From Clostridiales bacterium (GTDB lineage Bacteria > Bacillota > Clostridia > Christensenellales > UBA1242), in the NCBI GenBank assembly GCA_918241715.1, contig CAKJYB010000029.1, positions 1 to 5,514 on the forward strand: a stretch of 5,514 nt of DNA. Reading direction: 5' to 3'. Under the pieces are notes generated by a model that was given only the letters and a program-made list of their open reading frames with translations, ran no database searches and had not been told where the DNA came from. A program made the position numbers and the translations under genes. Positions 1 through 5,514 of this stretch are shown piece after piece (positions within the stretch are counted from its first letter, which is position 1; each line of letters begins with the position of its first letter).

Positions 1-1
1 T

Positions 2-2101
2 TCTTTCAGTTTTCTTTCTTTTGACATCATTGGTATTGGCACTGATGATATGTATAAAACGCAGAGAATGGACTACAAAAAAGGAAAGCAAAACTTTTCT
101 TATTTGCCAAAGGTTGGCGATTATGTCGTCCACTCTTTTTATGGGATTGGAAGATGCAAAGACATCGTAAGAATGAAACTTTCGTTGTTTGAAAAAGACT
201 ATTTTGTTTTGGAATACAAAAATGGGGCTCTGTTATATCTTCCATCAGAACAAACAAACCTGCTTTCTGCCTATGTTGGTGGAGAAGGCCCAAAGATAAA
301 TGCTCTTGGATCAAATGAGTGGAACAAATTAAAACAAAAAGTCAAAGATGACTTGAAAGAAGTGGCTCTTTCTCTTGCAAAGGTGTATAAGGAAAGAGAA
401 GAAAACGTTGGTTTCAAATATTCAAGGGACGAACAACTTGAAAGGCAGTTTGCAGAAGCCTTTGTCTTCGATCTTACTCCAGACCAGGCTCAAGCCGTGA
501 TTGATGTTGACTTAGACATGGAAAGTCCAAAAATTATGGACAGGCTCATCTGTGGTGATGTTGGATTTGGAAAAACGGAAGTTGCATTTCGTGCAATTTT
601 TAAGGCAGTGTATAATGGAAAACAAGTTGCATTTTTGTGCCCAACAACAATTTTGAGTGAACAACACTATAGAAGCGCAAAAGAAAGAATGTCAAAGTTT
701 GGTGTTAGAATTGAGATTTTAAACCGATTTAAAACCGAAAAAGAGACGCAAGAAATTTACAAAAAAGTTGCACGTGGCGAAGTTGATTTGTTGATTGGAA
801 CACACAAAATTTTGAATTCGAACTTAATTTTTAAGGATTTAGGGCTTTTGGTGCTTGACGAAGAACAGCGTTTCGGTGTAAAGGATAAGGAAAAAATCAA
901 ACAGATGAAAACCGACATAGATGTTTTGACTTTGTCAGCGACACCTATTCCAAGAACTTTGCATATGTCGCTTTCTGGGATTAGGGACATAAGCGTTATT
1001 GCAACACCACCAAGGGAGAGACTTCCAATTCAAACCTATGTCAGTCCTTACAGCGACCAACTTTTGCAGGACGTTGTTTCAAGAGAACTTTCAAGAAACG
1101 GAAAGGCGCTTGTTTTGTTTAACAGAGTTGCAGAGATTTATCAGTTTAGAAACCACGTTGCAGAACTTTTGCCAAAGGCAAAAATTGGTGTTGCACATGG
1201 ACAAATGATGGAAAAAGAGTTGGCAAAAGCGATTAACGACTTGTATGACGACAAGTTTAATGTTTTTATTTCAACAACGTTGATTGAAAACGGAATTGAC
1301 TTGCCGGCACTTAACACGCTGTTTGTTGTCGATTGTGATATGCTTGGGCTCAGTCAACTTTATCAAATTCGTGGAAGAATTGGAAGATCCGACAAACTTG
1401 CCTATGCCTATTTGACTTTTGATGGTGGAAAAATTTTGACGGAAGATGCATACAAACGCCTTGATGCCATAAAAGAATTTAGGGAACTTGGCAGTGGATT
1501 TAAGATTGCCGTCAGAGATTTGGAGATTCGTGGCGCAGGAAATGTTTTGGGAAAAGAACAGCATGGTCATATGCAAAAAGTCGGTTATGACATGTATGTA
1601 AAACTTTTGGAAGAAGTAACAAAAGAACTTTCTGGACAAAAAGTTGCGACAAGAAAAGAGATAAAAATGGAACTTTCACTCAGCGCCTATATCAGCGAAG
1701 ATTATATTTCTTCACAGGAAGAAAGAATTATTTTCTACAACAAAATCAGTCAGATTTCAAGCAAAAAAGATTATGACGAAACCATTGACCAACTTGTTGA
1801 AAGCAACGGAGAATTGCCTACGGAAGTAGAAAATTTGTGTAAAATTGCATATTTAAAAAATTTGGCAAGTGAATTTAATGTCAACAAAGTCAGAGTAAAT
1901 TCCAACGACTGCTCAGTTTATTTTTACAAGTCTACGGAAATAATTGACGAAAGGTTGTCAAGCGTTATTAGGTTTTATGAAACACTTTTGAAATTTGAAG
2001 AATTGCCTGTTTTGAAAGTTAATGCACAGGGCAGCGTTGTTGACAAAATTGACCTTTTGATTGAGATTTTTTCAAATGCACTTGGCTTTAAAAAAGATTG
2101 A
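2..2101 (+). CDS. mfd: Transcription-repair coupling factor Mfd, C-terminal part (5' end outside window)
   Basis: Mfd is a cytoplasmic double-stranded-DNA translocase that binds stalled RNA polymerase, pushes it off the lesion and recruits UvrA for nucleotide excision repair. Counting from the Met at 50, the order is: RNA-polymerase-interaction (CarD-like) domain about residues 18-95, with GDYVVH and GIGR; RecG-like helicase lobe 1 with Walker A GDVGFGKT (169-176), DEEQ box (270-273) and SAT (296-298); lobe 2 with motif VI QIRGRIGRS (439-447); the TRG translocation region with DLEIRGAG; and the C-terminal D7 domain from about 540. All motor motifs look intact. The frame is open upstream of Met-50 to the window edge (16 further codons), so that Met is internal. 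Mfd is usually about 1,150 residues, and the missing part would be the UvrB-like N-terminal domains. The second His usually found in the RID 'HGIGR' motif is Tyr here. Stop is TGA at 2099-2101. Identity is near certain; RecG is excluded by the RID and D7 domains. Confidence 0.97.
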   Translation, partial: SFSFLSFDIIGIGTDDMYKTQRMDYKKGKQNFSYLPKVGDYVVHSFYGIGRCKDIVRMKLSLFEKDYFVLEYKNGALLYLPSEQTNLLSAYVGGEGPKINALGSNEWNKLKQKVKDDLKEVALSLAKVYKEREENVGFKYSRDEQLERQFAEAFVFDLTPDQAQAVIDVDLDMESPKIMDRLICGDVGFGKTEVAFRAIFKAVYNGKQVAFLCPTTILSEQHYRSAKERMSKFGVRIEILNRFKTEKETQEIYKKVARGEVDLLIGTHKILNSNLIFKDLGLLVLDEEQRFGVKDKEKIKQMKTDIDVLTLSATPIPRTLHMSLSGIRDISVIATPPRERLPIQTYVSPYSDQLLQDVVSRELSRNGKALVLFNRVAEIYQFRNHVAELLPKAKIGVAHGQMMEKELAKAINDLYDDKFNVFISTTLIENGIDLPALNTLFVVDCDMLGLSQLYQIRGRIGRSDKLAYAYLTFDGGKILTEDAYKRLDAIKEFRELGSGFKIAVRDLEIRGAGNVLGKEQHGHMQKVGYDMYVKLLEEVTKELSGQKVATRKEIKMELSLSAYISEDYISSQEERIIFYNKISQISSKKDYDETIDQLVESNGELPTEVENLCKIAYLKNLASEFNVNKVRVNSNDCSVYFYKSTEIIDERLSSVIRFYETLLKFEELPVLKVNAQGSVVDKIDLLIEIFSNALGFKKD

Positions 2102-2117
2102 GAAAAAGCACTCAATC
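2096..2117 (+). terminator. Weak hairpin over the mfd stop codon, possible inefficient terminator
   Basis: GATTGAG (2096-2102) and CTCAATC (2111-2117) form a perfect 7-bp inverted repeat around an 8-nt A-rich loop. The mfd TGA lies inside the left arm. A T-rich but interrupted stretch follows (2120-2138), with no clean U-run directly at the stem base, so termination would be poor at best. The next gene's candidate -35 box starts 3 nt after the stem. It may instead be an mRNA 3'-end stabiliser or chance. Confidence 0.3.
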
Positions 2118-2119
2118 AC

Positions 2120-2148
2120 TTGAAATTTATTTTATTATAGTATATAAT
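2120..2148 (+). promoter_or_regulatory. Sigma-A/sigma-70-type promoter of the lipoprotein gene
   Basis: The -35 box TTGAAA (2120-2125) and the -10 box TATAAT (2143-2148) are separated by exactly 17 nt. The match is 5 of 6 at -35 if the consensus is TTGACA, and 6 of 6 at -10. There is no TGn extended -10. Transcription would start near 2155, giving a leader of about 28 nt that carries the Shine-Dalgarno site of the gene starting at 2183. It lies wholly in the gap after mfd, so the lipoprotein gene need not depend on read-through from mfd. Confidence 0.8.
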
Positions 2149-2169
2149 AAAGCAGTTAAACGAAAATTT

Positions 2170-2173
2170 GGAG
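2170..2173 (+). promoter_or_regulatory. Shine-Dalgarno site that decides the GTG start at 2183
   Basis: GGAG lies 9 nt before a GTG codon (2183). An in-frame TTG at 2168 would overlap this site and has only A-rich sequence (cgaaaat) before it. The GTG also yields a textbook short signal-peptide n-region (Met-Lys-Arg-Lys). I therefore take GTG-2183 over TTG-2168 as the start. Confidence 0.75.
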
Positions 2174-2182
2174 AACAAAAAA

Positions 2183-3964
2183 GTGAAAAGAAAATTTATA
2201 GCATTACTACTTGGAATCGTTTTGAGTCTTTCGGTTTTGACCGGATGTAATCTTATCACACGCAACGATGTAAATTATTACAACGCAATTGTTGCAACAA
2301 TAACTTATCAAGACCAAACGACAGACGAAATCACAAAGTCAGAACTTATCACAGCTTACAACAGCTATGGATACAATTATGTTCAAAACTATGGCTACAC
2401 AAAAGAGAAAGCAATAAACACAACAATTGATTCAATCATTGAAAACTATCTCACAAGAAAAGCCGTTGCTGTTCATTATAAAGATTTGGGAGAAGAAATT
2501 TTGAATGACAGAGAAACATCTTATCTTTGGAATTCAACTTATGATGCAATTTATTCCAATCTTCAATCTTATGTAGACGGATACAAGAGTTCTGACGAAA
2601 ATTCAAGCGACGACACATCATCAGACTTGTTCAAGGATTACACATCAACGGTCTACATTGACAACGACCTTGTGATAAGAAGAAAAACTCCTGCTTCAAC
2701 AACAAGAGCAACTTATGAAGTAAAGAAAGATGACGCTGGAAATGTTTATGACTTTGAGAAAAAACTTTTCAAAGAAAAAATGTATGACCAAATCCAAGCA
2801 GATTTAAATGTTGGAAGCGAAAACAACCAAAAAGCATGGAAAGGTGCTTACACAAAATATATTTCAGCCATCAAAAACAACTATGGGTATCTTGAATACA
2901 AGACAAACAAAGATTGGTTTATGTTTGAACTTAACAGAGTTTACAAAATCTTGAAAGACAACTATCTTGTTCAAAAATACGAAGAAATCTTCAACACAAG
3001 CAAACATCAAGACGCAGATGTTTCAAGCGTTTGGGTAAGAGATGTTTTAGATGCTTACACAGACAAAGTCAATGCTGACTACACAACATACAAATTGCAA
3101 AACGGAAGCGACTATGCAGAAAAGATGCTCAGCGACATCGCAAACATGGATTATATTTTGGAAGGCGACGGAACATCAAACTACTTCTTTGTTGCACCTA
3201 TCAAAATCAATCTTGCAGATGGCGACAGCACACTTTTGGAAGGATACAAAAGAGACTTAAACAACAATGTTATCACAAAAGCAAGATATGACGAATTGGT
3301 TGCACAAATCTTTGATGCAAACAGAGAACTTGTAAATGTGAGAAATGCAGATACAGGAGAAATTGAAAATCACATCTCTGTAAATTCCTTGAAAAACAGG
3401 ATTGATGAAGCTGTTTCAGCTTACAACTACGACGCTGGAGAAGATGCAGACTACAACTATAACGTTGCACTTCAAAAGGCAGAAGCATACAGAAAATATT
3501 TCTATCTTTACAATGAAGAGACAACATACAAAAATGCAGACTATAATGCAGTGTTTGGAGTGAACGCAACAGGAACGCAAGCTCTTGTAAATTCAAATTA
3601 TGACAAAGACGGAATAAAAGAAGCAATTTTAAGTCTTTACAATGCAGGAAATGCACAAATTGGAGATGTTTCTGATATTGTTGAAACGGAAGACGGATTC
3701 TACATCTTCTTCTACGCAGGAAAGATTGAAAACTTGTTTGAAGTTGTTGGAGACAGACTCTCACTTCCAAACCAAGCAATCAGAACTTTGGCTTCAAAGC
3801 GTTTAAACATTTTCTCACAGAAGACATTATTTGACAGCATATATTCAACTCTTGAATCTGACAACTTCTCCGTATTTAAAAATATGGATATGAACGAACT
3901 TAAGAATAAGACAAAATCAATTGAAATATTTGTTAACAATGTGAAGGATTTATACAAAGATTAG
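2183..3964 (+). CDS. Secreted lipoprotein, PrsA/SurA foldase-like, probably without peptidyl-prolyl isomerase activity
   Basis: With the GTG start the product has 593 residues. Residues 1-22 are a lipoprotein signal peptide: basic MKRK, a hydrophobic core, then lipobox LTGC with Cys22 as the lipidated residue, so the protein should sit on the outer face of the membrane. About residues 50-120 resemble the SurA/PrsA N-terminal chaperone domain: ITKSEL, then a helix ending IDSIIENYLTRKAV. A Ser/Asp-rich linker lies near 136-148. About 480-515 resemble the end of a parvulin domain: GDVSDIVETEDGFY (494-507) parallels the usual G-x-vSdpVkTe-G-yHII pattern, but the His is Tyr507 and no HIL-type first strand is visible. 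The protein is about twice the length of typical PrsA (around 290), the extra being Tyr/Asn/Asp-rich and helical-looking between residues 120 and 480. Likely role (inference): chaperone-type holdase for exported proteins. It has its own promoter and a strong terminator. Family level is fairly secure; catalytic loss is inferred by eye. Confidence 0.8.
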   Translation: MKRKFIALLLGIVLSLSVLTGCNLITRNDVNYYNAIVATITYQDQTTDEITKSELITAYNSYGYNYVQNYGYTKEKAINTTIDSIIENYLTRKAVAVHYKDLGEEILNDRETSYLWNSTYDAIYSNLQSYVDGYKSSDENSSDDTSSDLFKDYTSTVYIDNDLVIRRKTPASTTRATYEVKKDDAGNVYDFEKKLFKEKMYDQIQADLNVGSENNQKAWKGAYTKYISAIKNNYGYLEYKTNKDWFMFELNRVYKILKDNYLVQKYEEIFNTSKHQDADVSSVWVRDVLDAYTDKVNADYTTYKLQNGSDYAEKMLSDIANMDYILEGDGTSNYFFVAPIKINLADGDSTLLEGYKRDLNNNVITKARYDELVAQIFDANRELVNVRNADTGEIENHISVNSLKNRIDEAVSAYNYDAGEDADYNYNVALQKAEAYRKYFYLYNEETTYKNADYNAVFGVNATGTQALVNSNYDKDGIKEAILSLYNAGNAQIGDVSDIVETEDGFYIFFYAGKIENLFEVVGDRLSLPNQAIRTLASKRLNIFSQKTLFDSIYSTLESDNFSVFKNMDMNELKNKTKSIEIFVNNVKDLYKD

Positions 3965-3971
3965 GAGAGAC

Positions 3972-4009
3972 AAAAACAACTTCTGTTGGTTGACATGAAG
4001 TTGTTTTTT
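3972..4009 (+). terminator. Strong Rho-independent terminator after the lipoprotein gene
   Basis: AAAAACAACTTC (3972-3983) pairs perfectly with GAAGTTGTTTTT (3997-4008), a 12-bp stem with a 13-nt loop. TGT (3984-3986) and ACA (3993-3995) can add 3 pairs across a single bulged T. The right arm runs into T4004-T4009, so the G/C-containing core (3977-4003) is followed by a six-T tract. It begins 7 nt after the TAG stop. The A-run on the left side means it could also act weakly on the opposite strand. Confidence 0.9.
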
Positions 4010-4014
4010 ATAAT
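3986..4014 (+). promoter_or_regulatory. Candidate promoter of the flippase-like gene, nested in the terminator
   Basis: TATAAT (4009-4014) is a perfect -10 box. TTGGTT (3986-3991), in the terminator loop, lies exactly 17 nt upstream but matches the -35 consensus only in TTG. Transcription would start about 4020-4022, giving an almost leaderless mRNA for the ATG at 4024, which fits the absence of a Shine-Dalgarno site there. A better -35 hexamer, TTGACA (3990-3995), is only 13 nt from this -10, too close for normal use. The -10 could also be chance in an A/T-rich terminator tail. Confidence 0.4.
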
Positions 4015-4023
4015 AATTACAAA

Positions 4024-5364
4024 ATGAAAAAAGAAGAGAAAAAAGAAGATCTTGAAAAGGAAGAGAAAATTGTCAAACCTAAAAGGCAATCTCTTTTTTC
4101 TCGCATATTAAACAGAGTTAAAGAAAAGAAAGAGAAGAGAAAACAAGAAGCAGAAAGAGAACTCTCTGCCGAAGAAAGCAAACAAGTTGAAGAAAAACTT
4201 GAAGAGGCAAACACCGAAATTTATGAAACAAAAACGCCAAAAAGAAAGAAGATGACCATCGTCTTTTGGGTGTTTAATGTTTTGTTGATTCTTGCAGTCT
4301 TGCTTTGGAACATCTTTTCTACCGGAGATTTTGAACCCCTTGAGATGTTTGAACTTGACAACAAATATATCCTTATTGCTCTTGCTTTTGTTATTGGAAT
4401 GGTTCTGGCAGACGTTTTATCCGTGCATAGAATGATTTACAGAAGAACGCTTCGTTCTAGATGGGCCACTTCTTTCAAATCTGTTGCAATTTATCGTTTT
4501 TCTCCACTTGCAACAGGTGGACAACCATTTATGATTTCGTATTTGTCAAGCAGAGATATACCGGGCGCAACAGCAGTTTCAATCCCTGTTACAAAGCTCT
4601 TGTTTCAAAACCTTGCATGGCTTATTATAACTACTATTTGCATGATATTCTCCATTTCGCTTAAACTGGGCACAACAATATCAGCTCTCAGCATTGTCGG
4701 TTTTATTTTGACGCTTTTGATTGTTGTCGCAATAATTCTTGTTTCGGTTTCAAAAACAATAGGGAAGAAACTTGTTGGATTTTATGTTAAACTCAACGTA
4801 AAACTTAAAATTTGGAACAATTATGACAAGCATTATGAGCAAATTATGAATATGCTTGATGACTATCAAAACATCATGAGAGAATACACAAAAGACATTT
4901 TTGACGTTGTTCTTCAGCTTTTTCTTGCTGCAGCAAGATTGATTTTGATGTATTCCATTCCATTCTTCATCTATTGTGCGTTTAAAGGCTATACGCCAGA
5001 AGTGTTTGGAGAATTCTTTGTCTACACCGTTTTGATCGACTTGGCGTCCCACGTCATTCCACTTCCTGGTGGGGCCGGACTTAATGTCATCACATTTGCT
5101 TGGCTCTTCTCAAAATATTTGGGTGGAAGTACGTTCTGGGCATTGATTATTTGGCAGTTCTGCACATTCTATTTCTACATTTTGCAGGGGCTTGGAGTTA
5201 TTGGATACGACACGATTTATGGAAACAGAAAATATCGTTGGATTCAAAAGAAACGAAGTTTGCAAGAAGAAAGTGCAGAGTTTAAAAAGATGCAAATTGA
5301 CAACTTTAGATCAGAAAGAGAAAAGCGTAGAAAGAGAGAAAAGAAAGAGAATTTACCTGAATAA
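4024..5364 (+). CDS. Flippase-like / LPG-synthase-TM family integral membrane protein (PF03706, YbhN-like)
   Basis: 446 residues. Residues 1-76 are hydrophilic, very rich in Lys and Glu, and probably a coiled coil (about 40-66). The membrane part follows: segments near 78-98, 115-134, 183-211, 219-241, 295-320, 328-346 and 370-394, plus shorter hydrophobic stretches near 154-176 and 352-366. Two signatures of the family are visible: ATGGQP (163-168) and PLPGGAG (346-352). Residues 397-446 are a basic Lys/Arg/Glu-rich tail. Members include the flippase half of MprF and many proteins thought to move or sense lipids or lipid-linked sugars; the substrate cannot be read from the sequence. No aminoacyl-transferase domain is fused, so it is not full MprF. 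By the positive-inside rule both tails are probably cytoplasmic. There is no Shine-Dalgarno before ATG-4024; the only plausible internal ATG (Met77, 4252) would remove the charged N-terminus but keep all membrane segments. No in-frame start exists between the upstream TGA (3991) and 4024. Confidence 0.85.
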   Translation: MKKEEKKEDLEKEEKIVKPKRQSLFSRILNRVKEKKEKRKQEAERELSAEESKQVEEKLEEANTEIYETKTPKRKKMTIVFWVFNVLLILAVLLWNIFSTGDFEPLEMFELDNKYILIALAFVIGMVLADVLSVHRMIYRRTLRSRWATSFKSVAIYRFSPLATGGQPFMISYLSSRDIPGATAVSIPVTKLLFQNLAWLIITTICMIFSISLKLGTTISALSIVGFILTLLIVVAIILVSVSKTIGKKLVGFYVKLNVKLKIWNNYDKHYEQIMNMLDDYQNIMREYTKDIFDVVLQLFLAAARLILMYSIPFFIYCAFKGYTPEVFGEFFVYTVLIDLASHVIPLPGGAGLNVITFAWLFSKYLGGSTFWALIIWQFCTFYFYILQGLGVIGYDTIYGNRKYRWIQKKRSLQEESAEFKKMQIDNFRSEREKRRKREKKENLPE

Positions 5365-5392
5365 AAAAGCCTTGTTGGACTAAACTATTTGT

Positions 5393-5514
5393 ATGGAAAA
5401 CAAAAAGGCCGGATTTGTTCTTGCAATAGTTTTGCTTTCGATTATGCTGGTTGTTTCCTTGATTTTGGGAATGACCGGTTTTTTTTGTGATTTCAAGTCG
5501 GGCACATTTTCGAC
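5393..5514 (+). CDS. Membrane-anchored or exported protein, N-terminal fragment (3' end outside window)
   Basis: An ATG at 5393 opens a frame that stays open for 40 codons to the right edge. The start is MENKK, followed by a long hydrophobic segment at about residues 8-31 and then a hydrophilic stretch (DFKSG). This is the shape of an uncleaved signal anchor or a signal peptide. Cys32 follows FF, which is not a proper lipobox, so a lipoprotein is unlikely. The upstream in-frame stop is TAA at 5381-5383, which leaves ATG-5393 as the natural start. It begins 28 nt after the flippase-like gene with no terminator between, so co-transcription is likely. The Shine-Dalgarno is weak: a GGA at 5377-5379 lies 13 nt away, rather far. 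TAAACT (5381-5386) could be a -10 box for a nearly leaderless transcript, without a convincing -35. The product family cannot be named from this fragment. Confidence 0.7.
   Translation, partial: MENKKAGFVLAIVLLSIMLVVSLILGMTGFFCDFKSGTFS

Noticed and set aside
1271..1639. A 122-codon open frame on the - strand inside mfd
   Set aside because: It overlaps the most conserved motor motifs of Mfd, which explain the sequence fully; the antisense product shows no domain or plausible start context.
50..2101. A complete 683-residue helicase starting at Met-50
   Set aside because: The frame is open upstream to the window edge, there is no ribosome site before 50, and the domain order RID-helicase-D7 is the C-terminal half of Mfd. 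The start is simply cut off.
3273..3779. A 168-codon open frame on the - strand inside the lipoprotein gene
   Set aside because: It lies wholly opposite a well-supported gene, its product is a Leu/Gln/Arg-rich low-complexity string as expected from antisense codons, and no family is recognisable.
3990..4014. Promoter from perfect TTGACA (3990-3995) plus perfect TATAAT (4009-4014)
   Set aside because: The spacer is only 13 nt, well below the usable 16-18 nt. The weaker TTGGTT at 17 nt was listed instead as a tentative -35.
4024..5364. Annotating the membrane protein as MprF
   Set aside because: Only the flippase-like membrane domain is present; the C-terminal lysyl-phosphatidylglycerol synthase domain is absent.
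5369..5409. Hairpin of GCCTT (5369-5373) with AAGGC (5405-5409) that would hold the last gene's ATG in its loop
   Set aside because: Only 5 pairs plus 3 more across a 3-nt bulge with a loop above 20 nt; too weak to call a terminator or translational switch.
5393..5514. Naming the last ORF as an S41 (CtpA-like) peptidase or similar
   Set aside because: An N-terminal anchor alone fits many exported proteins; no catalytic or PDZ motif lies within the visible 40 residues.

Overview
The window looks like a piece of chromosome from an A+T-rich, Gram-positive-type bacterium. Bacillota, perhaps an uncultured Clostridia-like lineage, is my best guess. The reasons are the low G+C content, consensus TTGnnn-17-TATAAT promoter spacing, a lipoprotein signal peptide typical of a single-membrane cell surface, a Shine-Dalgarno site driving a GTG start, and an Mfd with the DEEQ motif often seen in Firmicutes. 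The assignment to a group is inference. TGA, TAG and TAA are all used as stops, so nothing suggests a recoded genetic code.

Layout, all on the + strand. (1) Positions 2-2101 hold the C-terminal 60% or so of Mfd, the transcription-repair coupling factor; the reading frame is open to the left edge, so the gene starts outside the window. (2) An 81-nt gap holds a weak hairpin over the mfd stop codon, a near-consensus sigma-A-type promoter and a Shine-Dalgarno site. (3) Positions 2183-3964 encode a large (593-residue) secreted lipoprotein that resembles the PrsA/SurA foldase family at both ends but seems to lack the catalytic parvulin histidines. (4) A 59-nt gap holds a strong intrinsic terminator with a possible nested promoter. 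(5) Positions 4024-5364 encode a multi-pass membrane protein of the flippase-like / LPG-synthase-TM family (PF03706 type), with charged extensions at both ends. (6) After 28 nt, an ORF with an N-terminal membrane anchor begins at 5393 and runs off the right edge.

The theme after mfd is the cell envelope: a surface chaperone-like lipoprotein, a lipid-flippase-like membrane protein and another membrane-anchored or exported protein. Mfd acts in cytoplasmic DNA repair and is probably only a neighbour; an mfd-foldase gene order is, to my recollection, not rare in Clostridia. The consensus promoter before the lipoprotein gene and the terminator after it suggest it forms its own transcription unit.

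I found no mobile element, CRISPR array, tRNA, rRNA, riboswitch or recognisable new multi-gene system. The most interesting points are the probably inactive, enlarged PrsA-like lipoprotein and the unusual, Shine-Dalgarno-free start of the flippase-like gene directly behind a terminator. No gene-free stretch exceeds 300 bases.
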